DNA from: Actinoplanes missouriensis 431
Lineage (GTDB): Bacteria > Actinomycetota > Actinomycetes > Mycobacteriales > Micromonosporaceae
Direction: 5' to 3'
Assembly (NCBI RefSeq): GCF_000284295.1
Contig: NC_017093.1
Coordinates: 5,084,001 to 5,148,000, forward strand
Length of the DNA: 64,000 bases
In this document: one piece after another, positions 1 through 8,151 of the stretch
Layout of the letters: each line of letters opens with the position of its first letter
Numbering within the stretch: the stretch's first letter is position 1
Translations under genes and position numbers: made by a program
Notes under the pieces: generated by a model
Database searches by the model: none
What the model was told of the DNA's origin: nothing
What the model saw: the letters and a program-made list of their open reading frames with translations, nothing else

Positions 1-330
1 CGGCGTGGCGGCGCTGACGTAGAGCCGCCAGCGGCCCTCGGGCGTCCGCACCAGCGCCGGGCGCTCCAGCGACTCGGCGCCGAAGGCGTCCTTGGCGATC
101 TCGGCGACGACCGTGAACGTGACGCCGTCGGACGAACGGGCCACCACGTTCGCGATGCCCCGGCCGGCGCCGATCGGCAGCCGCAGGCGGTAGGCGAGAT
201 AGATGTACCCCTCCGCGAGCACCGAACTGGGTGCGCCCGACCACGCGCCGGGTTCGGTGCCCGGTGGTTCCACCACGACGGTGGAGTCCTCCCAGCGAGG
301 CAGGGGCAGGGCCGTGGTTCCCATGCTCAC
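1..330 (-). CDS. partial propeller-like glycosidase/sialidase-type protein (N-terminus only)
   Basis: The first 110 codons of a minus-strand gene whose 3' end lies beyond the window. A GTG start at 330 is preferred over the ATG at 324 because GAGGAG lies 7 bases upstream of the GTG. The visible part reads MGTTALPLPRWEDSTVV, then GYIYLAYRLRLPIGAGRG, SSDGVTFTVVAEI and ERPALVRTPEGRWRLYVS. This repeat of display-then-evaluate strands (ARSSDG, ERPALVRTPEGRWRLY) is typical of five-bladed beta-propeller glycosidases (GH43/GH32-like) and sialidase folds. No catalytic residue can be assigned from this fragment, so the enzyme class is a guess. There is no signal peptide. Confidence 0.6.
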   Translation of the reverse strand, partial: MSMGTTALPLPRWEDSTVVVEPPGTEPGAWSGAPSSVLAEGYIYLAYRLRLPIGAGRGIANVVARSSDGVTFTVVAEIAKDAFGAESLERPALVRTPEGRWRLYVSAATP

Positions 331-397
331 GACGGTTCTCCTCGGGTTGCGGCGGCGGAACCCATCATCTACCGGATCGGTGGGTTTTACGGTGGTT

Positions 398-1333
398 TCA
401 GCGGGCGCGGGCGTGTCGGTCCAGGCTCAGCCAGTCGTCGTACCGCTCGCCTGTCACGTCCTGCAGCAGCGCGATGTCCTCGGTGAAGTGCGGCAGCAGC
501 GCGGCCCGCTCCGCAGGCCGGGTCACCGGGCGGTTCCCCTTCTTGCGGTGCAGCAGAGTGAGCAGCGGGCCGCGGGCGGCCAGCCGCACCGGCACCGGGA
601 AGCGGTGGCCGACCTCACCGCCGGCGCGGAGCAGGCCGCGCAGCACCCGGTTCACCGCGGTGTCCTCGACGTAATGCCGGTTGACGTTCTCCCTCGGGAT
701 CGCGGTGAGCACGCCGGTCCGCACGCCGAGGAACGCGCACACCCGGTCGAGGGTCCGCGCCGGATCGTCCTTGAGGTCGCGGTAGCGCAGCAGCAGCACC
801 TGCTCGCGGGAGATGTGCTGGTAGAGGTGCTGCAGCTGCTCGCCGTACCGGCCGAGGGCGATGTAGTGCCAGAAGGCGGCCCAGCCCCGCGCCCGGCGGT
901 CCTCCTCGGCGCGGCAGGCCGCCAGGAAGTCGGCCTCCTCCTCGAGACCGGCCACCCACAGGTGCGTCCAGTTGGAGTGCGCCCGGTCCACCGGGTCCCG
1001 CAGCAGGAGGATCAGTTTCGCGTCGGGGGTGAGCTTCGCGATCCGCTCGTGCGCTCCCCGGTCGTACAGATAGAAGGGTGTCGCCTCGCCGCGCAGCGTG
1101 CCCGCCGGCGCCGCGTCGAAGAGGGCCTCGTAATCGCTGCGCCGCCAGACGTGCTCCTGGTAGGTCTGCACGTCGCCGGGGCCGCCGAACCGCGGTGGCG
1201 GGCCGTCCGACAGGAAGAACTTGGGCTCCTTCACCGACGGCAGGAACAGCTCCGGGTGCCCTGTCAGCGCGGCGTGCAGGGCCGTGGTGCCGGCTTTGGG
1301 AACGCCGGCGATCAGGAAGTCGGGCAGTGGCAT
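398..1333 (-). CDS. PAPS-dependent sulfotransferase
   Basis: A 311-residue sulfotransferase-family protein expected to move a sulfuryl group from 3'-phosphoadenosine-5'-phosphosulfate to an unknown acceptor. The 5'-phosphosulfate loop is visible near the N-terminus (FLIAGVPKAGTTALHAAL, residues about 6-23) and the 3'-phosphate motif as LLLRDPVDRAHSNW near residue 125. EPKFFLSDG and the later RYRDLKDDPARTLDRVCAFLG segment also match bacterial members that act on carbohydrates or natural products. No signal peptide or membrane segment is seen, so a cytosolic enzyme is likely. It is monocistronic in this window. The acceptor cannot be inferred from the neighbours. Confidence 0.88.
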   Translation of the reverse strand: MPLPDFLIAGVPKAGTTALHAALTGHPELFLPSVKEPKFFLSDGPPPRFGGPGDVQTYQEHVWRRSDYEALFDAAPAGTLRGEATPFYLYDRGAHERIAKLTPDAKLILLLRDPVDRAHSNWTHLWVAGLEEEADFLAACRAEEDRRARGWAAFWHYIALGRYGEQLQHLYQHISREQVLLLRYRDLKDDPARTLDRVCAFLGVRTGVLTAIPRENVNRHYVEDTAVNRVLRGLLRAGGEVGHRFPVPVRLAARGPLLTLLHRKKGNRPVTRPAERAALLPHFTEDIALLQDVTGERYDDWLSLDRHARAR

Positions 1334-1375
1334 CGGGCCCCCTCGGGGTGCGACGGCTCGCTCAAAGTGACAGTT

Positions 1376-1396
1376 ATCCTACAGACGAACTAGGAT
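1376..1396 (-). promoter_or_regulatory. candidate promoter/operator dyad before the sulfotransferase gene
   Basis: The bases ATCCTA and TAGGAT form inverted arms separated by 9 bases. On the minus strand the arm nearest the gene reads TAGGAT, an acceptable -10 hexamer about 45 bases before the sulfotransferase start. No convincing -35 is visible. It could be an overlapping repressor site, but no regulator is known. Confidence 0.3.
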
Positions 1397-1666
1397 TTGG
1401 TCGCACCGAGCCGCTGTGGCGCACGTCTCACCCCAGCCAGCGGCGCCACCAGGTGTCACGCCGCCGGAACCGCCGGCACGCCCCCGCCTCGCACAGCGCG
1501 CACTCGGTGCCCGCCCGGTGATGCTCATGTGCCCGCGCGTCATGCCCGCACACACACGGGCCCTTTCCATTAACCATTACACCTAGTAACCTTCGACAGA
1601 CTCCGGCGCGCTCAGCAGCGCAAACGTCGTCACCGATTGACTACATTCGGTAACGCCTGAACTTTT

Positions 1667-1680
1667 GTTCGCCAGCGAAC
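1667..1680. promoter_or_regulatory. short palindrome in the leader of the 1729 gene
   Basis: GTTCGC and GCGAAC are perfect 6-base inverted arms around a CA centre, 49 bases before the next ORF. The surrounding 1400-1728 stretch is locally AT-richer than its neighbours (for example ATTAACCATTACACCTAGTAA) and holds a TTGACT at 1637. No clean -10 follows at 17 bases, so the promoter assignment is weak. No gene was found in 1334-1728. Confidence 0.3.
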
Positions 1681-1728
1681 GTACCGGAGAACGACAGGGA
1701 AAACTGCTCTACCCCGGGAGCGCGCAGC

Positions 1729-2391
1729 ATGTTCCGGCTCATCCAGCTGCACACCGAGGACGGTGTGCCCCGCATCGGCGTCGACCCAGACGGATACGTC
1801 AGCGCTCGCGCCGCCCTGGCCCACTACCGCACCACGTCGGCGACCTACTTCGCCGTCGGGCGCTTCGACCACGAGGGCACCCTCACCGAGGTGATCCTCG
1901 ACCCGATCTGCGGACTCGACGGCGCCTGCCAGCGACCCGCATCCGTCGTCCACGCCAAGACCTTCGAGCGGCTCTGCGAGCGGTGCTCCGCCGGGATGGA
2001 CGTGCTCACCGTCCCGCAACTGGCCCGCCGGCTCGGCATCGCCTGCCGCCTCGCCCCGTCCGTGGCCCGCTTCCGCCAGTCCTCCATCGGCGGCCTGCGC
2101 GCCCCGTCCGGCAACCGGATCGCCCGCGAGTTCGCCGACCACGTGCACGACGTGGCCTGGCGGATGCAGCTCTGCTCCGAGCTGGCCGAGAGCCGGACCG
2201 CGCTGAACGGCCTGCTCATCGGCGCCGGCGCGCTCACCCACCGGCAGGTGCTCGACCTGTACCCGGCGCTCTGCTCGCTCGGCGAGGAGCTCCCGGCACA
2301 GATCCGCTCCGACCTGTGCCGGGCCACCGCTCGCCCGCTCTCCCCGGCCGGCGTCGCCGGTCTGCGGCTCGGGCTCAGCTTCCGAGACTGA
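1729..2391 (+). CDS. hypothetical protein with several cysteines
   Basis: A 220-residue protein I do not recognise. GGGAG lies 8 bases before the ATG. It begins MFRLIQLHTEDGVPRIGVD and carries eight cysteines, including ICGLDGAC near residue 60 and LCERC near residue 87. The second half is alpha-helical and Leu/Arg-rich. There is no signal peptide or membrane segment, so it should be cytosolic. The cysteine pairs could bind metal, but there is no recognisable zinc-finger spacing. Its last 17 bases overlap the end of the convergent ScyD-like gene, so the two transcripts share their 3' ends. Confidence 0.6.
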   Translation: MFRLIQLHTEDGVPRIGVDPDGYVSARAALAHYRTTSATYFAVGRFDHEGTLTEVILDPICGLDGACQRPASVVHAKTFERLCERCSAGMDVLTVPQLARRLGIACRLAPSVARFRQSSIGGLRAPSGNRIAREFADHVHDVAWRMQLCSELAESRTALNGLLIGAGALTHRQVLDLYPALCSLGEELPAQIRSDLCRATARPLSPAGVAGLRLGLSFRD

Positions 2392-3478
2392 TCCGCACCA
2401 CGGATCCCGTCCCCTTGCACACACTGCAGTTGGTGACATAGGCGGACCTGCCGCTGATCGCCAAGCCACCCGGCGCGGTCAGCCCGGCCGACGCGACGAT
2501 GTGGTGCTTGCCCTTGCGGCCGACCCGGAGCAGGGCGCCGGTCCGGTCACCGGAGAGCAGTCCCCGGTGCGCGATCTCCAGCACGTAGAGCCGGCCGTCC
2601 GGCGCCCACGCCAGATCGATGATGTTGGTGAACCCGGTCGCGAACACCGCCGGCGCCTCACCCGGCACGATCCGCCAGACCCGCGCCTGCCCGGCCGGGA
2701 ACGGGAAACCGGTCAGCTCGCCGACGTAGAACGCGCCGTCCGGGCCGCGGGTCACCGACGTCGGCACGGCCTCCATCGGGATCGGGGTGCCGGCCGGGGG
2801 CGAGCCGGGCGGCAGGCCCTCCGGCGCCGTCACGGTACGCCTCGGAAACGTGGCGACCGTGGAGATCCGGCCACGCGGGGCGACCCGCAGCAGCGAGTTC
2901 CCGCCGGCGTCCACCACGTACTGCCCGCGCCGCGTGAGGAGCAGCGCGTTCGGGTTGGTGTCCGCCGGGGTCACGCCGTCCGGGTTGGCGCTCTTCTCGT
3001 GGGCGCCCAGGTCGGCGAGCACGGCCGGGGCGTGCCCGGCCCGGTACAGCTTCGCCGTGCCGGCCAGCTGCGGCACCTCGGTGCGCAGGTCCGGGCTGCC
3101 GCCGAGACCGATCGTGTAGTACACCCGGCCGTCCGCGCCGATCGACACGTCCGACGGGCCGGACGCCTCGGCGCCCTCCGGCGACGCGAGCGACGGCAGC
3201 CTCGACCGCACCCGCCAGCGGCGCCCGTGCTCGATCACACTGATCGCGCCGGACCTGCCGAAACAGACCTGTCCACCCTCCGGGCCCGGCCGGCACGGGC
3301 CCGCGCCGCCCCGGCCCGCCTCGGCGACGTAGATCTCGCCGCGCGGCCCGAGCGTGATCCCGCGCGGGTTGTCCAGACCGGACACGATCGTGCGGACGGC
3401 CGGCGCCGCGGACGCGGGCGCCGGGACGAGCAGCGCGGCCGCCCCCATGACGGCCGCGACGACACTCCTGGTGATCAT
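2375..3478 (-). CDS. secreted ScyD/ScyE-family NHL-like propeller protein
   Basis: A 367-residue exported protein. A Sec signal peptide is clear (MITRSVVAAVMGAAALLVPA followed by PASAAP, cleavage near residue 25). The mature part is a beta-propeller with repeats such as GLDNPRGITLGPRGEIYVAE, GPSDVSIGADGRVYYT and IDLAWAPDGRLYVLE, and ends GLAISGRSAYVTNCSVC. This pattern matches the ScyD/ScyE family, named from cyanobacterial scytonemin clusters but common in actinomycetes with unknown function. GGGGGAGA precedes the ATG at the right distance. No scytonemin genes are nearby, so a role in pigment synthesis is not implied. Confidence 0.85.
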   Translation of the reverse strand: MITRSVVAAVMGAAALLVPAPASAAPAVRTIVSGLDNPRGITLGPRGEIYVAEAGRGGAGPCRPGPEGGQVCFGRSGAISVIEHGRRWRVRSRLPSLASPEGAEASGPSDVSIGADGRVYYTIGLGGSPDLRTEVPQLAGTAKLYRAGHAPAVLADLGAHEKSANPDGVTPADTNPNALLLTRRGQYVVDAGGNSLLRVAPRGRISTVATFPRRTVTAPEGLPPGSPPAGTPIPMEAVPTSVTRGPDGAFYVGELTGFPFPAGQARVWRIVPGEAPAVFATGFTNIIDLAWAPDGRLYVLEIAHRGLLSGDRTGALLRVGRKGKHHIVASAGLTAPGGLAISGRSAYVTNCSVCKGTGSVVRISLGS

Positions 3479-3613
3479 CTGATCTCCCCCTGTGGTCGAG
3501 ATGACTCCGCCAGGCTCCGCCGCCCGGCCTCACGACGCATATCGCCCGAACGGGCCGGTAAGCCCATTTGTCGTCGATCCGACCACGAACCGGTGAGCCG
3601 GTACGGTCACCGC

Positions 3614-4285
3614 ATGACGTGCACCCTCACCGACCTCGTCGCCCGCGCCCGCGGCCTGGTCAGCGGCGGGCGGCGGGCCGTTCTGGGCATCGCCGGACAG
3701 CCCGGCGCCGGCAAGTCCACTCTCGCTGCGGCGCTGGTCACGGCCCTGGCCGCCGACCCGCCGCCCGGGCACGGCGCGGACTGGGTGGCGCACGTGCCGA
3801 TGGACGGATTCCACCTCGCCGACGCCGAACTGGACCGTCTCGGGCTGCGGGACCGCAAGGGCGCGCCGGACACGTTCGACGCCTACGGGTACGCCGCCCT
3901 GCTCCGCCGCCTCCTCGACGACCAGGACCCGATGATCTACGCACCGGGGTTCGAACGGGTCCTCGAACAGCCGATCGCCGGGGCGGTCGGGGTGCCGCGC
4001 GCGGCCCGGCTGGTCGTCACCGAGGGGAACTATCTGCTGGTCGACGACGCCCGCTGGCGGCCGGTGCGCGCGCTGCTGACCGAGGTCTGGTACACCGACC
4101 TCGACGCCGGCGAGCGGCTGCGCCGGCTGGTCGAGCGGCACGTGCGGTTCGGCAAGGCGGAAGCCGACGCGGTGGCGTGGGCGACCGGCACCGACGAACG
4201 CAACGCCGAACTGATCGCGTCCACCCGGGAACGGGCCGATCTGCTGGTCCCGGACAGCGTTCTGCGGCGCCTTCCGCCGGGGTGA
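3614..4285 (+). CDS. P-loop nucleoside/sugar kinase family protein
   Basis: A 223-residue phosphoribulokinase/uridine-kinase-type P-loop enzyme. The Walker A motif is GIAGQPGAGKSTLAAALV near residue 27; the DGFHLADAELDRLGLRDRKG segment and VVTEGNYLLVDD (Walker B-like) follow. Proteins of this size and motif set are annotated as nucleoside/nucleotide kinase family or fructose-transport-associated kinases; the substrate cannot be decided here. The ATG at 3614 was chosen over upstream in-frame starts because the protein homology begins there. A TACGGT hexamer ends 6 bases before the ATG, which suggests a leaderless transcript; this is inference. Confidence 0.85.
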   Translation: MTCTLTDLVARARGLVSGGRRAVLGIAGQPGAGKSTLAAALVTALAADPPPGHGADWVAHVPMDGFHLADAELDRLGLRDRKGAPDTFDAYGYAALLRRLLDDQDPMIYAPGFERVLEQPIAGAVGVPRAARLVVTEGNYLLVDDARWRPVRALLTEVWYTDLDAGERLRRLVERHVRFGKAEADAVAWATGTDERNAELIASTRERADLLVPDSVLRRLPPG

Positions 4286-4379
4286 GCCCCGTCACCGGAA
4301 AAGGCGGGACGGGCCATGATGCGGTTGTCCGGCGGGGCGGACACCGTACCTCCGCGGGTTTTTGTCGGAGGGCGGTGGC

Positions 4380-5579
4380 ATGCTTGCCCTCATGTCGGTG
4401 GGTGAGGCGGTCGAGAGCGAGCCGCGGCGTCGTTCGCCGCGGCGTGCGATCTTCGGGTTCGTGGTGCTCGCGGTGGTGGCGCTGCTGTTCGGCGTGCCGA
4501 TGGTGACGCTGCTGTGGTCCGGCAACGACTGGCCGCTGCTGGTCCGGGTCGCCGGCACCGCGGTGTTCGTGCTCGTCGCGCTCGGGTTCCCGGTGCTGAT
4601 GTTCCGGGGGCACGGCGGCCACAGCGACACCGCGTCCAAACTGGCGGACACGCTCCTCGGCGTGATCTGGGTGCTGTTCACGTGGTCCGTGCTCGGCCAG
4701 GCCCTCGGCCTGATCCTGCGCCTCGCCGGCGTCGCCGATCCGGTGCGCTCCCGCGTGGTCACCGCGGTGGTCCTTCTGATCTCCCTGGTCCTGCTGGCCT
4801 GGGGGTACGCGGAAGCCATGCGCGTCTCGAGAGTCCGGCGCGTCGACGTCACGATCCCCCGGCTCGGTCCCGGCCTCGACGGCCTGCGAGTCGTCCTGAT
4901 CACCGACACGCACTACGGTCCGATCGACCGTTCCCGCTGGTCCCGCGGCGTCACCGAGGTGATCAACTCGCTCGACCCGGACGTCGTGGCCCACACCGGC
5001 GACATCGCCGACGGCGAGGTCCACCAGCGGCTGTCCCAGGCCGCCCCGCTCGGCGACGTGCGGGCGCGGCACGCGCGGGTCTACGTGACGGGCAACCATG
5101 AGTACTACAGCGGCGCCCTGGGCTGGGTCGAGCACATGACCTCGCTCGGCTGGGACGCCCTGCACAACCGACACATCACCGTCACCCGCGGCGGCGACAC
5201 CCTGATCGTCGCAGGCGTCGACGACCGCACCGCCGCCGGCTCCGGCCTCCCCGGCCACCACGCCGACCACGAGGCCGCCCTCGCCGGCGCCGACCCGTCG
5301 CTGCCGATCCTGCTCCTCGCCCACCAGCCACACCAGATCACCGGCGCCGTCCAGCACGGCGTCGACCTCCAGCTCTCCGGCCACACCCACGGCGGCCAGA
5401 TGTGGCCCTTCCACTACCTGGTCCGCCTCGACCAGCCGGCACTGCAGGGCCTGTCCCGCCACTCCGAGCGAACCCAGCTCTACACCAGCCGGGGGACGGG
5501 CTTCTGGGGCCCACCGTTCCGGATCTTCGCCCCTAGCGAGATCACGCTGCTGACTTTGCGCTCCCCCCAGCCGGCGTAG
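4380..5579 (+). CDS. membrane-anchored calcineurin-like metallophosphoesterase
   Basis: About 399 residues. The N-terminal third has four hydrophobic segments (for example IFGFVVLAVVALLFGVPMV and VVTAVVLLISLVLLAWGYA). A metallophosphoesterase domain follows, with its metal ligands in order: LITDTHYG, VAHTGDIADG, YVTGNHEYY, LLLAHQP and LSGHTHGGQ. This is the YaeI/YkuE type, whose members hydrolyse phosphoester bonds in lipids or envelope compounds; the actual substrate is unknown. GGAGGG lies 7 bases before the ATG at 4380, which decides the start over a TTG at 4362. A repeat array begins 2 bases after the stop. Confidence 0.88.
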   Translation: MLALMSVGEAVESEPRRRSPRRAIFGFVVLAVVALLFGVPMVTLLWSGNDWPLLVRVAGTAVFVLVALGFPVLMFRGHGGHSDTASKLADTLLGVIWVLFTWSVLGQALGLILRLAGVADPVRSRVVTAVVLLISLVLLAWGYAEAMRVSRVRRVDVTIPRLGPGLDGLRVVLITDTHYGPIDRSRWSRGVTEVINSLDPDVVAHTGDIADGEVHQRLSQAAPLGDVRARHARVYVTGNHEYYSGALGWVEHMTSLGWDALHNRHITVTRGGDTLIVAGVDDRTAAGSGLPGHHADHEAALAGADPSLPILLLAHQPHQITGAVQHGVDLQLSGHTHGGQMWPFHYLVRLDQPALQGLSRHSERTQLYTSRGTGFWGPPFRIFAPSEITLLTLRSPQPA

Positions 5580-5581
5580 GC

Positions 5582-5735
5582 GGCAGGGGCTCGCCGCTCG
5601 CCAGGGGCTCGCCGCTCGGCAGGGGCTCGTCGCTCGGCAGGGGCTCGTCGCTCGGCGTGGGCGGGCGAGGGCTTGCCGCTCAGCGTGGGCGGGCGAGGGC
5701 TTGCCGCTCAGCGTGGGCGGCGGGGCTCGCCGCTC
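5582..5735. repeat. tandem repeat array of 18- and 28-bp units
   Basis: Seven units follow the metallophosphoesterase stop. Four are 18 bp (consensus GGCAGGGGCTCGYCGCTC at 5582, 5600, 5618 and 5636), two are 28 bp (5654 and 5682, consensus RGCGTGGGCGGGCGAGGG then CTTGCCGCTC) and one is 26 bp (5710). The longer units contain the short core with an insertion. There is no start codon or ribosome site to suggest translation. Expansion by slippage is the likely origin. Confidence 0.85.
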
Positions 5736-6130
5736 GGCGTCGACGGCGGTCCGCCCGCGGCTCGAGACCGGGCGCACGACTGACGGATGCGCGGCGCGCA
5801 TCATCACAATGCGAGCCGCCGAGCCGGTGCGCGGACCCGCTCTCTGCGACCCGGGCGTGGCGGCGATGTTCCACGGAGCGTCCGCCACGCCCGGGATACA
5901 CGCTGACGGCCGCGCTTCTCCGGTTCCTGTCCTCTGTTTCGCTCGTCGCCCGTGATGACCGGAGTCGACGCACGTTCTGAATGTATTCAAGTTCACCACG
6001 GCTTGGTCATCCTAGGAACCTAGATTGAATGCTGCGTCCAATGGCGAGGAAAGTGGCGTGCCGATCACGATTACCGCAGCGAAGGCAGGGCCGTCGCTAA
6101 GCGCGTCTTCCCCGCTGGATCGTGGTGGCT
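5736..6130. other. gene-free stretch with a possible 28-codon ORF remnant
   Basis: No full gene is seen. The segment 5970-6040 is AT-richer than its surroundings and contains CCTAGGAACCTAG. At 6058 a GTG codon stands 5 bases after GAGGAAA and opens a 28-codon ORF (VPITITAAKAGPSLSASSPL onward) that stops at 6144 inside the next repeat. It could be the first part of a gene cut off by repeat insertion, or chance. Confidence 0.3.
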
Positions 6131-6266
6131 CGCTGCGCCGTTAAGCCTCGCTCCAGCTGGTCCGGCGGGCCGTTAGCGTTGTCGCGCTGCGTGCCGGCTG
6201 GTCCGGCTGGCCGTCAGTGTTGTCGCGCTGGGTGCCGGCTGGTCCGGCTGGTGCGTAGTGCTGTTG
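6131..6266. repeat. three tandem copies of a 41-bp palindrome-bearing repeat
   Basis: Copies start at 6131 (54 bp, with an insertion), 6185 (41 bp) and 6226 (41 bp), each beginning CGCTG. The last two share GTGCCGGCTGGTCCGGCTGG. Each copy can fold into a hairpin whose arms end in CAGY(G/A)YTG-like sequence, related to the better palindromes at 8087, 8313 and 31574. The third copy runs up to the left end of the insertion sequence. No coding potential is seen. Confidence 0.75.
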
Positions 6267-6280
6267 AAAGGGCCGGGTGG

Positions 6281-8093
6281 CAGCGCTGACCCTGATGGCT
6301 TATTCGGTGGGCGTGTCCGTTACCTATGGCCGTCGATGGAGTTGTGTGGTCATGTCGATGCAGCCAAGGCCGTGGCCTGAGGTTCCGGAGCAGACTGCGC
6401 GGATGGCGCGGGCGGCGTTTCGGAAGGGGAATCTGGCGACGCGGATCCGTGATGAGTTGGGTCAGGTGTATGAGGACGGCCGGTTTGTGGCTGTGTTCGG
6501 GGTGCGGGGACGGCCGGGGATTTCTCCGGCGCAGTTGATGATCGTCAGTGTGTTGCAGTTCGCGGAGGATCTCACCGATCGGCAGGCCGCTGAGGCGGTC
6601 CGGGACCGGATCACCTGGAAATACGCGCTGGGTTGGAGTTGGACGATCCGGGGTTCGATGCCAGTGTGCTCAGTGAGTTCCGGGCGAGGCTGGTCGATGG
6701 TGAGCTGAGCAGTCTGGCGCTGGACGCGTTGTTGCAGCGGCTGGCCGCGTTGAAGCTGGTCAAGGCCGCCGGTCGGCAGCGCACCGATTCCACGCATGTG
6801 CTCGCGGCGATCCGCCGGCTCAACCGTCTGGAGCTGGCCGGGGAAACGGTGCGGGCCGCGTTGGAAGCGTTGTCCGCCGCGACGCCGGACTGGCTGACCA
6901 CGGTGATCGACGCGTCCTGGCTCGACGTTTACGGCGCCCGGATCGACAATCTGCGGCTACCGGCCAGCCAGACCCGACGCGACGAACTGCTGCTGCAGTA
7001 CGGCCGCGACGGCTATCACCTGCTCGATGCCGTGCACCAGCCGGACGCCCCGCCCTGGCTGACCGAGATCCCCGCGGTCCAGGCGTTACGCCGGATCTGG
7101 ATCCAGCAGTTCTGCGGCGACACCGACCGCAGCGGCCGGCGGGAGGTGCGACGGCGGGACCCCGCCCCCAGCGGGGACGGTGTCCCGCCGGCCAGAGACC
7201 GGATCGCCTCGCCGTATGAACACGACGCCCGTTACGCCACCAAACGCGGTAAGGCCTGGACCGGATACAAAGTCCACCTCACCGAAACCTGCGACCCACC
7301 CGAACCCCGCACCGCCAGCGGCAGCACCGGACGCGGGGACCACCCGAACCTGATCACGAACGTGGTCACCACTGCGGCCAGCACCGCCGACAACGCGATG
7401 ACCGCCACCATCCACCAGCAACTCGCCGACAAGAACCTGACCCCCGCCGAACACCTGGTCGACTCCGGCTACCCGTCCGCGCACCTGCTCGTCACCGCCG
7501 CCCGCGACCACGGCATCACCCTGATCGCACCCCTGCTAACCGACAACTCCACCCAAGCCCGCGCCGGCAACGGCTACGACAAAGCCGCGTTCACCATCGA
7601 CTACGACACCCACCACAGCGTCTGCCCCCAAGGCCACACCAGCAGCACCTGGACACCCACCCAATCCCACGGCACCGACACCATCATCGTCGCCTGGCCC
7701 CGACACACCTGCCGGCCCTGCCCCGTCAAACCACTCTGCACCACCAGCGACCGCCGCAAAATCGGCCTGCAACCCCGCGACCTGCACGAAGCCGCCACCA
7801 CCCACCGCACCCAGCAGAACACCAGCGAATGGAAAACCCGCTACCACACCCGCGCCGGCGTCGAAGGCACCATCCGCCAAACCACCCACGTCACCGGCAT
7901 CCGCACCGCCCGCTACCGCGGCCTGCCCAAAACCACCCTCGAACACACCCTCGCCGCCACCGCCATCAACATCATCCGCCTCGACCACTACTGGACCGGC
8001 AAACCCATCAACCGCACCCGCACCACCCACCTCCAACGCCTCAACTTCACCCTCGCCGCCTAACCACCGAATAAACCAGCAGGGTCAGCACTG
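6281..8093 (+). mobile_element. IS1182-type insertion sequence
   Basis: The outer 30 bases (6281-6310 and 8064-8093) are inverted repeats matching at 27 of 30 positions. The inner 22 bp (6289-6310, 8064-8085, beginning ACCCTG) are probably the true termini. The outermost 8 bp, CAGCGCTG on the left and CAGCACTG on the right, are near-palindromic and match the core of the host repeat, so they are more likely target sequence. An uninterrupted copy of the same host repeat at 8264-8356 serves as the empty site. One transposase gene fills the element. The family assignment rests on the transposase sequence. Confidence 0.85.
6352..8063 (+). pseudogene. IS1182-family DDE transposase, frameshifted
   Basis: Two frames together encode one transposase of about 570 residues. 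Frame 1 runs from the ATG at 6352 (MSMQPRPWPEVPEQTARMAR, then LQFAEDLTDRQAAEAVRDR, ITWKYALG). Frame 3 takes over at 6633 (LELDDPGFDASVLSEFRARL onward) to the stop at 8063. The join requires skipping back one base at GGGTTGG near 6631-6636; one G or T appears to be lost. No canonical X-XXY-YYZ slippery heptamer is present, so a disabling frameshift is favoured over programmed frameshifting. The DDE part includes TDSTHV, LVDSGYPSAHLL and ARYRGLPKTTLEH, and a Cys cluster CRPCPVKPLC, all typical of the family. Confidence 0.85.
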
Positions 8094-8130
8094 GGAGCCA
8101 GCTCGCCATGACCGGCTGGTTTTTAGTGCT
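8087..8130. repeat. palindromic repeat copy 1 (16-12-16), right flank of the IS
   Basis: Arms AGCACTGGGAGCCAGC (8087-8102) and GCTGGTTTTTAGTGCT (8115-8130) enclose a 12-base loop. Arm and loop lengths are identical to the copies at 8313 and 31574. The insertion sequence abuts or lies inside the left arm. Confidence 0.8.
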
Positions 8131-8151
8131 GTGACATACGCGGTTGGACGA

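Noticed and set aside
2501..3613. N-terminal extension of the P-loop kinase
   Set aside because: The frame is open upstream for over 1 kb only because it is antisense to the ScyD-like gene; family similarity begins at the ATG at 3614.
3945..3975. GGTTCGAAC resembling a tRNA T-loop
   Set aside because: It lies in frame inside the P-loop kinase gene and no cloverleaf can be drawn around it.
4017..5999. 660-codon minus-strand open frame across the metallophosphoesterase gene
   Set aside because: Opposite a well-supported gene, low-complexity Ala/Arg/Pro composition, and its start lies in the repeat region. A GC-bias shadow.
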